Assembly: GCA_036505615.1 (NCBI GenBank)
Contig: DASXTB010000369.1
Coordinates: 1 to 11,367 of the forward strand
Length of the DNA stretch: 11,367 bases
Origin: DASXTB01 sp036505615
GTDB lineage: Bacteria; Acidobacteriota; UBA6911; JACQSX01
Direction: 5' to 3'
A model generated the notes under the pieces. That model was not told the origin of the DNA, did not search any database, and saw nothing but the letters and a program-made list of their open reading frames with translations. The position numbers were made by a program, and so were the translations under genes. Shown piece after piece: positions 1 through 6,793 of this stretch (its first letter is position 1; each line of letters opens with the position of its first letter).

Positions 1-1566
1 GACTTGGGCTATCACAAGTCCACGACGGGCGTGATGACGCCAGGCGCCGCTGGTGCCCCTTGCGCCCTCCTTGAGTGCAGTCGCCATGTTACTCGTTCTC
101 CCGCGCCCGAGCGACACGAATCCGAAAAGCAGGGCAGTCCCCGTCGAGAGGCCGAGCGCAACCAGCAGAACGGGCAAATCGATCGTAAGCTCACTCGTCC
201 GTGGGATGCTAGTCGGGTAAGCACGGGTCAGCGCCCGCACGCCGGCGCTGGCTAGCCACAGACCCAGAATGCCACCGGCTCCGGACATCACCGCACCTTC
301 GGTTACCGATTGCCGGAGCAGCCGGCCGCGGCTGGCGCCGAGAGCAGCGCGCAGTACAAATTCACGTCTGCGTGACCCGGCGCGAGCCATCGTCAAGTTT
401 GCAAGATTCGCGCAGACGATGAGCAGCACGAATCCCACGGCGGCCTGCAGAACCCAGATCGGGCGGCTGGCATTCCCAACAATCGCGTCCTGTAACGCCC
501 GCAATTGGAGGGTGTGGTCTACCGCTCGCAGGAGACGGTTCGTGGGGACATGGTCTTTCGTGCCGACACGCTCGCCCCAATCCTTGACGAATGCGTTGAG
601 CTCCGTCTGTGCCGCCTCAAAGGTGACGCCGTCTTTCAGTCGCGCAATGACGTATAGGACGTGGACCCCGCGTTCCCGGGCCGTGCTCGGGTGGAGCCAG
701 AGGGGCAACCAAACCTGGGTGTGGTTATCCATGACGTCGGCCCGGGGCGGCATAATGCCAACGATTTCGTGGCGGCGGCCCTCGATCTCCACCTTTTGTC
801 CAACGAGCGGTCGTCCCCCGAATGCTGTTCGCCACAATTCGTGCGAAAGAATTGCAATCGGTGGCGGTAGTGTCCCGGTCCAACGCGCGGTTTCTTCATC
901 ACTGAAGAACCGTCCCTGCTCCGGCTGAATGCTGAGCGCCTTGAGCAAATGTGCATCGACGGAGATCGAGCGCACTCGCAGAGGTCGATCCCCGGCCGTT
1001 AGGTTGACCTCGCCGGTTGTGTACGCCGCGCCGCCGGTCGAATAAGCGCCAACCGCCGCGAACGAGTGGTTCATCTGGCGGAACTCCGTGTACTCTGGCG
1101 CAGAGAGCGCATTTCGGGTGGCCCCAATGGCCGGAGATTCTGCGGTCAGATACATCAGCTGATCGGGTCTTGGATAGTCGAGGGGTCGCAGCAGCACTCC
1201 ATGCACGATCGTGAAAATGGCAGTGTTTGCTCCGATCCCAAGCGCCAGCGTGGCGACGACAACTCCTGTGAACCCTGGACTCTTCGCTAATGATCGAATC
1301 GTGTAACGTACGTCTTGTACAAGATCCTCGACAAAGTTTACGCGGCGCATATCCCGGCACTCCTCCTTTCTTTGCTCCGCTCCAGCCATTGCCCGGAGGG
1401 CAGCGCAACGTGCTTCCTCCGGGGAGAGACCCCTGCCGATTTCCAGCTCTGTCCGCTGTTCGATGTGAAATCGAAACTCTTCTTCGAGCTCCCGCTCGAC
1501 GCGATCCCGTTGGAATAGGGATCGGAGCCAGAGGGTCAGCCGGCGAAACCAACGCCAGTCAAGCAT
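1..1566 (-). CDS. MacB/FtsX-type ABC permease of the acidobacterial ADOP kind, C-terminus beyond left edge
   Basis: An unbroken frame of 522 codons starts at ATG 1566 (protein begins MLDWRWFRRL) and runs off the window start, so the last third is missing (family members are about 800 aa). Residues 1-80 are a soluble Glu/Arg-rich region with a LSPEEAR motif, as in ADOP permeases. Residues 95-125 hold the first membrane segment (KSPGFTGVVVATLALGIGAN, then TAIF), followed by a MacB-type periplasmic core to about 360. An FtsX segment follows, with CANLANLTMARAGSRRREF and RAALGASRGRLLRQS at about 380-420. The product is probably the membrane part of an efflux-type ABC system that depends on an ATPase encoded elsewhere; the substrate cannot be told. 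GAGG lies about 9 nt upstream and the gene follows padR by 3 nt, so the two are probably cotranscribed and PadR-controlled. The family call is from recognised motifs; the substrate role is inference. Confidence 0.93.
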   Translation of the reverse strand, partial: MLDWRWFRRLTLWLRSLFQRDRVERELEEEFRFHIEQRTELEIGRGLSPEEARCAALRAMAGAEQRKEECRDMRRVNFVEDLVQDVRYTIRSLAKSPGFTGVVVATLALGIGANTAIFTIVHGVLLRPLDYPRPDQLMYLTAESPAIGATRNALSAPEYTEFRQMNHSFAAVGAYSTGGAAYTTGEVNLTAGDRPLRVRSISVDAHLLKALSIQPEQGRFFSDEETARWTGTLPPPIAILSHELWRTAFGGRPLVGQKVEIEGRRHEIVGIMPPRADVMDNHTQVWLPLWLHPSTARERGVHVLYVIARLKDGVTFEAAQTELNAFVKDWGERVGTKDHVPTNRLLRAVDHTLQLRALQDAIVGNASRPIWVLQAAVGFVLLIVCANLANLTMARAGSRRREFVLRAALGASRGRLLRQSVTEGAVMSGAGGILGLWLASAGVRALTRAYPTSIPRTSELTIDLPVLLVALGLSTGTALLFGFVSLGRGRTSNMATALKEGARGTSGAWRHHARRGLVIAQV

Positions 1567-1569
1567 GAT

Positions 1570-1905
1570 TTATACCTCGCTGAGTCGAACGACCTGAGAA
1601 ATCGCGCCTGACAGCCGTTCCCAGTTTGCCGTTTCGCGATCCAACGCCCGACGGCCCGGTCGTGTGAGCGAATAGAACTTGGCACGTCGGCCATTTTCCG
1701 TAACCTTCCATTCGGCTTTGATCCACCCTTCTTGTTCGAGCTTGTGGAGTGCAGGGTAAAGAGACCCATCGCTGACCTGAAGGATGTCTCCGGAAACCTG
1801 TTTCAAGCGCTGGCTGATCGCCCAAGCGTGCAACGGCTCCAGTGCGACAATCTTGAGAAGAAGAAGGTCCAGCGTGCCCTGGACGAGATCGGCTGGTTTG
1901 CTCAT
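1570..1905 (-). CDS. PadR-family transcriptional regulator
   Basis: The product is a 111-aa winged-helix repressor. The start is put at ATG 1905 (MSKPADLVQG), because GAGGG sits 8 nt upstream; a longer frame from 1959 would run through the operator. The sequence follows PadR layout: a first helix LVQGTLDLLLLKIV, the HAWAIS turn, the GSLYPALHKLEQEGWI recognition helix, and a wing with ENGRRAKFYSLTRPGRRAL. The short length and lack of a long C-terminal helical domain match the PadR-s2 type. It lies immediately upstream of the permease with a 3-nt gap, the usual acidobacterial PadR-ADOP pair, so it probably represses its own promoter and the permease. The inducer is unknown. Confidence 0.95.
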   Translation of the reverse strand: MSKPADLVQGTLDLLLLKIVALEPLHAWAISQRLKQVSGDILQVSDGSLYPALHKLEQEGWIKAEWKVTENGRRAKFYSLTRPGRRALDRETANWERLSGAISQVVRLSEV

Positions 1906-1913
1906 GGATTCAC

Positions 1914-1959
1914 CCTCGGTTACCGAGGTTATAATGATGCATCTGCCCTCGGTAATCAA
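1914..1959 (-). promoter_or_regulatory. padR-permease promoter with palindromic PadR-like operator
   Basis: On the minus strand a -35 box TTGATT (1959-1954), a 17-nt spacer and a -10 box CATTAT (1936-1931) precede padR. Around it are three copies of one half-site. CCTCGGT-T-ACCGAGG at 1914-1928 is a perfect 7-bp inverted repeat around one base just downstream of the -10 box. A third CCTCGGTAA copy at 1947-1955 overlaps the spacer and -35. A repressor binding both would bracket the promoter, so autoregulation is inferred. The half-site repeats are directly visible; the promoter boxes are only 4/6 matches each. Confidence 0.65.
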
Positions 1960-2207
1960 GGGAAGAAATTGGACGAGTTTCCCTGAGGATTTGGGCTTGT
2001 TTGACGACTGTGCCGTTCTCCCTGGCTAACATAGATAGAAGGCAACCGATTCAGGGGAGAGATAGATCCTCAGTGACGCCGTAGTGTGGAACGAACGCGT
2101 GGGCTAAGACTCAGTGGCGTCGTCCTGGCGGGCGTTCAACCGTGGGTTGGGCGTCCCGCACAGGAGCGTCCACCGGGGGATTCGGCCAGGCCTATGGTCG
2201 TCGCCCA
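1960..2207. other. Intergenic region between the divergent padR and hydrolase genes
   Basis: I see no convincing gene here. Short frames lack ribosome sites and resemble no family known to me. The hydrolase frame stays open back to 2142, but without a ribosome site. The hydrolase promoter begins at 2208. Confidence 0.5.
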
Positions 2208-2236
2208 TTCACACCATGCGGAAGTTTCACTATACT
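2208..2236 (+). promoter_or_regulatory. Sigma70-type promoter of the hydrolase gene
   Basis: TTCACA (2208-2213), a 17-nt spacer and TATACT (2231-2236) match the consensus at five of six positions each. Transcription would begin near 2243, leaving a leader of about 110 nt before ATG 2355. This argues against the longer upstream start at 2142. Confidence 0.6.
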
Positions 2237-2354
2237 TGAGCATAAACTAATGAGCAGCAACCCTCGCACCAAACCGTCGTGTCTGGAAATGAGTTGCCGA
2301 ACACAGAGAACTGACCTCTTGTTTCCCTTACTTCGTTCAAAGAGAATCAACGCC

Positions 2355-3257
2355 ATGTATTTCCGACTGGTTTCCACCTTCGTTTTCCCTTTTCTCCTCC
2401 TTAGCAACGGTGCCACGGCGCAGAGGCTGGCGCAGGACATTCCCTACGTGGAGAACGGTCACAAACGCCACGTCCTCGATGTATACACGCCGGAAAACCG
2501 GCCTGGGAAGAGTTTGCCCGTCATGTTTTGGATCCATGGAGGTGGATGGCAGGCAGGGGACAAAAGCGATGTCGCATTGAAGCCCAAGGCGCTGACCGAA
2601 CGAGGATTTGTCTTTGTCTCGACGAACTATCGACTTCTGCCGGAAGTGAAAATGGACGAGCTGATTGGCGACGTCGCCAGATCCGTCGGCTGGGTGCACA
2701 GGAACATCGCCAGGTATGGCGGCGATCCCACACGGATCTTTGTGGGTGGACATTCCGCTGGCGCGCAGTTAGCGGCGTTGATCTGCATCGATGATCGCTA
2801 CCTGAAGAAGGAAGGTGTGTCGTTCGATGTCCTCAAGGGCTGCGTCCCAGTGGACGGCGATACCTACGACATTCCCAAAATGATCATGACGGCGGAGCAC
2901 CGGCAAGCGCTCTACGGCGGCAAGATGTTTACCTTTGGTCATCGCCAGAAATTCGGAAACGACCCGGAGAAGCACGTCGATTTTTCGGCTGTGACCCATG
3001 TTGCGAAGGAGAAACGAATCCCGCCGTTCCTGATCCTGTATTTTTCCGGTAATCCGGACACGCGAGCGCAAGCCCAGCGCCTTGAGAGCGTGCTGAAGGC
3101 AGCGGAGATCCCGGCCGAGTCTTACGGCAAGGTTGACAGCAACCACAGCCGCTTGAATGACGACCTCGGTAAGTCAGACGATCCGGCGACTCAGGAATTC
3201 TACAAGTTTCTCGATGCATTAGTCGGTCCGTTAGTCGGACAAAGTGTGCCGCGCTGA
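2355..3257 (+). CDS. Secreted alpha/beta hydrolase (carboxylesterase/lipase-like)
   Basis: The product is a 300-aa esterase-type hydrolase exported from the cytoplasm. Residues 1-22 form a signal peptide (hydrophobic FVFPFLLLSNG, probable cleavage after ATA). The oxyanion-hole motif HGGGW is at 61-65, as in hormone-sensitive-lipase and BD-FAE-like esterases. The nucleophile elbow GHSAG is at 132-136 with Ser134. The probable acid is Asp235 in GNPDT and the base His264 in SNHSRLND. A lid-like insert lies around 180-215. The start at 2355 is chosen because the signal peptide begins there and an AGAGA ribosome site precedes it; upstream residues of the longer frame look random. The promoter at 2208-2236 fits. 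The substrate cannot be told beyond a likely short-chain ester. It appears to be a single-gene unit. Confidence 0.9.
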   Translation: MYFRLVSTFVFPFLLLSNGATAQRLAQDIPYVENGHKRHVLDVYTPENRPGKSLPVMFWIHGGGWQAGDKSDVALKPKALTERGFVFVSTNYRLLPEVKMDELIGDVARSVGWVHRNIARYGGDPTRIFVGGHSAGAQLAALICIDDRYLKKEGVSFDVLKGCVPVDGDTYDIPKMIMTAEHRQALYGGKMFTFGHRQKFGNDPEKHVDFSAVTHVAKEKRIPPFLILYFSGNPDTRAQAQRLESVLKAAEIPAESYGKVDSNHSRLNDDLGKSDDPATQEFYKFLDALVGPLVGQSVPR

Positions 3258-3296
3258 CGGAAAGCGCTGGGTTGACCACCGTGACCTGCCGGATGA

Positions 3297-3449
3297 GCTA
3301 TAGCTAGATCCCGCATCGAAAAAGGCGGCGGCATGGCAATGTATCAGGCTCACCTGATTCACCTTCCCGACGAGCGCGCCACGATCGTTTGGGCGACAAA
3401 CAGCCTTCACCTGCGAGTCCGGAACGAGCTGAATGGCAAAGACATATAG
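3297..3449 (+). pseudogene. C-terminal remnant of a serine hydrolase (beta-lactamase family)
   Basis: A short open frame ending in TAG 3447-3449 encodes KGGGMAMYQAHLIHLPDER, then ATIVWATNSLHLRVRNELN. This resembles the last strands and helix of class C beta-lactamase-related serine hydrolases, where a (H/K)xGG motif is followed by a strand and the final helix. The catalytic SxxK and YxN parts are absent, and nothing upstream continues the protein. The fragment stops 1 bp before a copy of the repeat element, suggesting rearrangement around it. Identification rests on a short stretch and memory of the family, so it is moderate. Confidence 0.5.
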
Positions 3450-3450
3450 A

Positions 3451-3603
3451 GATGCCTGTCACCCACACGAAGCGTAAATATCGGCCCGATTTGAATTTTG
3501 ACTTGAGCGAGTACTGTTTTTCTGGCTGTCAGGGCCGAATCAGGTCGTTCGCTGAGCTTTGTCTGATGCGATTTCCGGGTTTTGCGACGCATGGGGCGAA
3601 GAT
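3451..3603 (+). repeat. Dispersed element, copy A (5' part)
   Basis: The 153 bp begin GATGCCTGTCAC and end in GACGCATGGGGCGAAGAT. They match copy B at all but about ten positions (about 93 percent by hand alignment) and the 5' part of copy C closely. The 3' half seen in copies C and D is missing, replaced by a 21-bp direct repeat leading into copy B. Confidence 0.9.
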
Positions 3604-3641
3604 AAAGGAAACTTGATGCCCATTAAAGGAAACTTGATGCC
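3604..3641 (+). repeat. Short direct repeat at the A/B junction, period 21 bp
   Basis: AAAGGAAACTTGATGCC occurs at 3604-3620 and again at 3625-3641. The second copy runs into the start of element copy B. This looks like a slippage or recombination scar at the element's 5' edge. Confidence 0.85.
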
Positions 3642-3828
3642 TGTCACACAGACGAAGCATAAATACCAGCCGGATTTGAATTTTGACTTGAGTGAGTACT
3701 GTTTTTCTGGCTGTCAGGGCCGAATCAGGTCGTTCGCTGAGCCTTGTCTGATGCGATTTCCGGATTTTGCGACGCATGGGGCGAAAATCAGTCAGGGCAG
3801 GTCAGCGCGCCCAATCGGGAGAACTCTG
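3636..3828 (+). repeat. Dispersed element, copy B (5' part with partial extension)
   Basis: The first 153 bp (3636-3788) parallel copy A in the same orientation. Similarity to copy C then continues weakly through an AGGGCAG/GCGCGC stretch to about 3828 and stops. The 3' inverted repeat is not found, so this copy is truncated. The reading frame MPVTQTKHKYQPDLNFDLSE is open here and in copy A, but has no ribosome site and is not taken as a gene. Confidence 0.85.
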
Positions 3829-3949
3829 AGGCGTATGAACTGTAAGAAAGAAGAGACGTTGTTCCTCACCCAACTCACCAAGCGTCCCTTGTTACATAGA
3901 GTGGCGCGCGGAGGGAGTAGGTAAGAACGGAAATTGGAGGGAGAGAATT

Positions 3950-4436
3950 CTATCCCTTCTTTGTTTGAAACCCGATCTGTCGCGATCGTGGGGGTTTCCG
4001 AGGTTCTAGTAATTCTCGGATGGCTTCAAAGATTGCTTTAATCTGGACGTCATGGCGGGCAAATTTTTTCTCTAGTTCTTCCAGCTTCCTTGCCAAGTCT
4101 TTGTGTGTAGCGAGGAGTTCACGGAGCCTTACAAACGCTCTCATAATCACAATGTTGACCTGGATGGCGCGCTTGCTGCGAAGGACACTTGAAAGCATCG
4201 CCACGCCTTGTTCGGTAAAAGCGTAGGGAAAGTAGCCGCCCAAGCTGCGTTTTGAAGGTATCACAGTTTGTGATACCAACGCGTCGGTCTCGGTTTTGGA
4301 GAGCTGGAACATAAAATCATCGGGAAACCGATTGTTAGTTTCTTTTTACGTGTTGTCTTAAGGCGATAGGTCTTACACCATAGAGTTCCGCCAGATGCCG
4401 ATCGAGCATGACTTTTTGCCCGCGAATCAAATAAAT
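3950..4436 (-). pseudogene. ORF6N-domain DNA-binding protein, frameshifted
   Basis: Two adjacent minus-strand frames together spell an ORF6N (Bro/KilA-like) protein. The upstream part reads IYLIRGQKVMLDRHLAELYG and ends in RQHVKRN. The downstream part reads NNRFPDDFMFQLSKTE, then YFPYAFTEQGVAMLSSVLRS, a helical KDLARKLEELEKKFARHD segment, and a basic tail. They are joined only if one extra base in AACTAAC at about 4335-4340 is ignored; as read, a stop follows KRN. Intact members bind DNA in phage- and toxin-antitoxin-like settings. The family's usual lead-in before IYLIRG is not recognisable, and the frame upstream (possible ATG 4484) lies antisense to the 51-aa gene, so the 5' end is probably also lost. 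Decay is likely; a sequencing indel would explain the frameshift but not the missing start. Confidence 0.8.
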
Positions 4437-4550
4437 TGGAGGATTGGAATTCCGAATGGAAGCTTGCGTCGCGTGGAACTGCATTGGTATGAAGCTCACG
4501 GCGTCGGCAAACGCGATTTCAAAATCAAAGGTTACTTAGACAAGCCATGA
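4395..4550 (+). CDS. Small conserved-looking protein with LHWYEAHG motif (51 aa)
   Basis: ATG 4395 opens a 51-aa frame (MPIEHDFLPANQINW...) ending at TGA 4548-4550. That stop overlaps the next start as ATGA, a classic coupled arrangement that supports it as a gene. The C-terminal part, VELHWYEAHGVGKRDFKIKG, resembles a short hypothetical protein I recall beside homologues of the downstream 78-aa gene in diverse bacteria. The function is unknown. The first 14 codons or so lie antisense to the ORF6N homology, so the original N-terminus may have been replaced at the junction near 4436; a GTG at 4473 is an alternative start. No membrane segment or signal peptide is seen. Confidence 0.55.
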   Translation: MPIEHDFLPANQINWRIGIPNGSLRRVELHWYEAHGVGKRDFKIKGYLDKP

Positions 4551-4783
4551 AACGACCCTTAAAACAGTTTGCGCTGTGCCTCGAGAATGAAGGAAACGAA
4601 GCTTCGCTGATCCTCGGCAAGGTCTATCAAGTCTTGCCCGACGCGCGAGCAGCGAAGGACGATCTCGTACGGATCGTCGACGAGAGCGGGGAGGATTACC
4701 TTTTTCACAAGAGTCAGTTTGCTTTTGTCGACTTTCCGCAGGCCGTGAGAAAGAAGATCCTCGCTCTTCAAAAGGCCAGCTAA
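4547..4783 (+). CDS. Small acidic protein with DESGEDYL motif (78 aa), partner of the 51-aa gene
   Basis: The 78-aa frame begins MKRPLKQFALCLENEGNEAS and contains LGKVYQVLPD, then VRIVDESGEDYLFHKSQF, ending in a short helix. It matches a widespread small hypothetical family I recall (pattern FALCI.N.G...SLE..K.Y.VLPD with RV.DESGEDYLY). It looks like a compact beta-rich domain, soluble, with no catalytic motif I can name. The start ATG overlaps the previous stop by four bases, so translation is probably coupled. Its family habit of pairing with the HWYEAHG protein suggests the two act together. Whether they form a toxin-antitoxin-like pair is not shown by the sequence. Confidence 0.8.
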   Translation: MKRPLKQFALCLENEGNEASLILGKVYQVLPDARAAKDDLVRIVDESGEDYLFHKSQFAFVDFPQAVRKKILALQKAS

Positions 4784-4815
4784 CCAAACACCCTGCAATT
4801 CGCTTGGTCATGAGG

Positions 4816-5403
4816 CTAAGATGGTTCAGTACCGGTTTCAGCCAAAACTCTCTCGATGTCGAGTGTAGGAGGCTCTTTGGGCTGTGGCTTCTTGATCTGT
4901 GCTGTGACCGGCAAGAAAGCTAATAGGATGTCCTTGAACGCAACAAGGCCATTTTCCTCTCTTTTGATGAGATGCATTTCGATTAACTGATTCACATCAC
5001 GAGATAGTGTCTTTGCCGTCTTGTTCGCGTAGGCTTTCGCTATGCGGGGCGAGATTTCCGAAAGTTTGGTGAGTGGAACCGGCTGAGATTCTTTCGAAAG
5101 GTCCAGGACTAGCTGCTGCTTGCGCTCATAGGCGGATCCGCCCTTGTCTCTAAACGATTGGTGGACGAAATTTTGCCAGGCCACGTCCCACTGCTGCTGA
5201 CGTATGACGCTTAGCTGGGACCGCAAGCCGTCAGCAAGACCCCTGACCCCATACAAAATGAACGGAATCACGTTCCCTCCGGATTTACTTGCGTGATCCA
5301 GCTGACGGTAGTACTCGGTGCGTGTTTGGTTGTAATGATTGCTCAATAGGTGTGCAGCTGGGGCCGGAACGCCAGACGCAATCAGGATTTGAAATTCGAC
5401 CAA
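4816..5403 (-). pseudogene. Fic-family protein, C-terminal half only
   Basis: The frame (TTG 5403, no ribosome site) reads VEFQILIASGVPAPAAHLLS, then TEYYRQLDHASKSGGNVIPF, typical of the region after the active site in Fic AMP-transferases. A winged-helix-like C-terminal domain follows (SRDVNQLIEMHLIKREENGL at about residues 130-155). The catalytic HPFxxGNGR motif and everything before it are absent, and an in-frame stop lies about 25 bases upstream. It therefore cannot perform AMPylation. The break coincides, at about 5400, with the 5' break of the divergent leucine-rich-repeat fragment, so the two were probably joined by one rearrangement. The C-terminal domain may still fold, but expression is doubtful. 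Confidence 0.8.
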
Positions 5404-5797
5404 CCTGGCAGTTCCCCGCGCTTCGCGAACTTACTCCCATTGGCTTCCAGGACGACGGCTTCCGCCATGTAGGGCGTTGCCAAAGGCTGGAACGCTTAAC
5501 ATGCATGTACTGCCGCGACACGACCGATGTTGCTACCGGGCACATCGCAGGGCTGCAACTGAAGTACTATTACGCAGGCCTGACTCAGATTACCGACCGC
5601 AGCCTGGAGATCCTGGGCCGCATGACCTCGCTGGAAAAGGTCGAGTTCTTCGAGACCAAGGGAGTAACCGATGCGGCCTCGCCCACCTCGCAAAGTTGCC
5701 GCGCCTGCGCGAGGTAGAATTCAGCGGACTGCCCAACGTTACGCTGGAAGGTACAAAAGTCTTTCCGCCGCACCTTCGCGTGAACTACGACGTCTGA
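5398..5797 (+). pseudogene. Leucine-rich-repeat-like protein, 5'-truncated and frameshifted
   Basis: The plus-strand frame reads TWQFPALRELTPIGFQDDGF, then LQLKYYYAGLTQITDRSLEI and LEKVEFFETKGVTDA. It shifts by one base at about 5674-5677 (GCGGCC where GCGGGCC would restore frame) into GLAHLAKLPRLREVEFSGLP, ending NYDV at TGA 5797. The recurring pattern of L..L...G...ITD..L..L is that of leucine-rich repeats of the F-box/GALA-like type; such proteins usually mediate protein contacts. The 5' end is missing: upstream codons in this frame are antisense to the Fic fragment. The break and the shift together make this a remnant, although the single missing G could be a sequencing error. Confidence 0.7.
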
Positions 5798-5811
5798 GGA
5801 AGGAGGACAAA

Positions 5812-5922
5812 ATGCCGATCGACATTCGCGGCATGGCGGGGTTGCTCCAGGAGAAGCTTTACGCCTGTCATACAGACGAAGCGAGATTCGGTACGTTACC
5901 TCCGAACAGAGCGTTCACGTGA
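5812..5922 (+). pseudogene. VOC/glyoxalase-family gene, first 13 codons only
   Basis: A strong ribosome site (GGAAGGAGG) precedes ATG 5812. The protein starts MPIDIRGMAGLLQ, the typical opening of an acidobacterial VOC-superfamily (glyoxalase/bleomycin-resistance-like) protein, which would continue with a first beta-alpha unit such as VFDM...FYRDVLGF. Instead the frame runs into EKLYACHTDEA, encoded by the 5' tip of the dispersed element, and stops after 36 codons. The metal-binding residues are absent. The recognition rests on 13 residues plus the ribosome site, hence moderate confidence. Confidence 0.55.
5862..5883 (+). repeat. Dispersed element, 5' tip (copy E)
   Basis: CGCCTGTCATACAGACGAAG matches the element start TGCCTGTCACACAGACGAAG at 18 of 20 positions. 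It is also preceded by AAGCTT, as copy C is. Only the tip is present, directly after the VOC breakpoint. Confidence 0.65.
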
Positions 5923-5996
5923 GGTCCTTATTCGTCAGCGCTGATAGCCGCTTTCCCAATTTATTTCGTAGATCGGTAAGAATTTCTACTCTTGGC

Positions 5997-6026
5997 CGCG
6001 GATTAACGCGGATTCACGCGGATTAG
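5997..6026 (+). repeat. Three tandem copies of a 10-bp unit
   Basis: CGCGGATTAA, CGCGGATTCA and CGCGGATTAG follow one another exactly, period 10. They lie in the non-coding stretch upstream of the DUF1579-like gene. The function is unknown. Confidence 0.9.
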
Positions 6027-6165
6027 GTTGACTACCAAGAACGAGCAGCGAAAAGAATTCGCCGCGCTTATCTTTGCTGACGTTGAATCGCACTGCAGAA
6101 TTCGCGCACTATTACTACTGATCGGACCAACGCGACCAGCAGCAGCCGCAGCGGAGGACGACCCC

Positions 6166-6684
6166 ATGGACCAGGTCGATCAGGAATTTGGTAAGCCTAA
6201 CCCCAATGCGCCAGCAGAGCTCTCTCGCTTTGCGTTTCTCATTGGTAGATGGCGGTGCGAAGCAAAAGTGAGGTCGGCCAATGGAGGATGGCAGACGTTG
6301 CAAGCAACGTGGCTCGGTCGCTTCATCCTCGACGGCTATGCAATCGCAGACGAATACAGAATGACAGGGTCCTCCGGAGAGCTGATCGTCCTCGGGATGA
6401 ACCTCCGCACGTATGACGCCACCAAGCAGATGTGGAACATTAAATGGCTAAACGCGCTGGCTGGAACGTGGGTGGACCTCGGACCGGAGGAGCTCGGCGG
6501 AGTCAGGTTCGATGGCCAATCAATCATCTACGCCTTCAAAGAGCCGGTGGCCGCCCACGCTTACACGCGCGCCACTTACACGAACATTTCCAAGACGCAC
6601 TTCACGTGGCGAGGTGAGAAGTCTGACGACAGGAAGACCTGGAGCGAATTCATGGTCGTTGAGGCCTATCGTAGCAAGGAGTAG
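6166..6684 (+). CDS. DUF1579-like protein (172 aa)
   Basis: The start at ATG 6166 is chosen because GGAGG lies 8 nt upstream and the protein begins MDQVDQEFGKPNPNAPAELS, a natural N-terminus. The frame is open further back and contains ALLLLIGPTRPAAAAAEDD, so a longer form with a signal peptide is possible. The core has FLIGRWRCEAKVR at about 23-35, GYAIADEYRM, LGMNLRTYDATKQMWNIKWL and THFTWRGEKSDDRKTWSEFM, alternating strands typical of the small beta-barrel DUF1579/lipocalin-like group. These proteins have no established reaction; ligand binding is inferred. It is intact in an otherwise decayed neighbourhood, with no operon partner. A short hairpin (AGGAGG/CCTCCT, 6683-6695) overlaps its stop but lacks a T-run. 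Confidence 0.85.
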   Translation: MDQVDQEFGKPNPNAPAELSRFAFLIGRWRCEAKVRSANGGWQTLQATWLGRFILDGYAIADEYRMTGSSGELIVLGMNLRTYDATKQMWNIKWLNALAGTWVDLGPEELGGVRFDGQSIIYAFKEPVAAHAYTRATYTNISKTHFTWRGEKSDDRKTWSEFMVVEAYRSKE

Positions 6685-6793
6685 GAGGCCCTCCTGAGTT
6701 TCACCACGGCCCCTAGTGTCCTGTCTCCGTGACTCGCTCAATATATTGTTGCGCCGTATGGACGTCCATGGTCCGTTGAGCAAATCGAGCAAT

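Noticed and set aside
269..928. 219-aa plus-strand reading frame
   Set aside because: It is antisense to the permease, which is unbroken and clearly homologous to a known family; the plus frame has Arg/Ser/Pro-rich, non-protein-like content.
899..1552. 217-aa minus-strand frame
   Set aside because: It is a different frame over the permease N-terminal region; the true frame is open from 1566 to the window edge and has the family motifs.
2142..2354. N-terminal extension of the hydrolase
   Set aside because: The promoter lies inside it, and a signal peptide with a ribosome site begins at 2355.
3451..3788. Tandem repeats A and B as a CRISPR-like array
   Set aside because: Units are 153 bp and nearly adjacent, with no short repeat/spacer structure and no cas genes.
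3451..3924. Small proteins beginning MPVT.TK in repeat copies A, B and C
   Set aside because: The shared frame follows from DNA repeat identity; there is no ribosome site, copy C carries a 2-bp deletion that breaks the frame, and the opposite strand is equally open.
6683..6695. AGGAGG/CCTCCT hairpin as terminator of the DUF1579-like gene
   Set aside because: The stem is only five to six pairs with almost no loop and no T-run follows.
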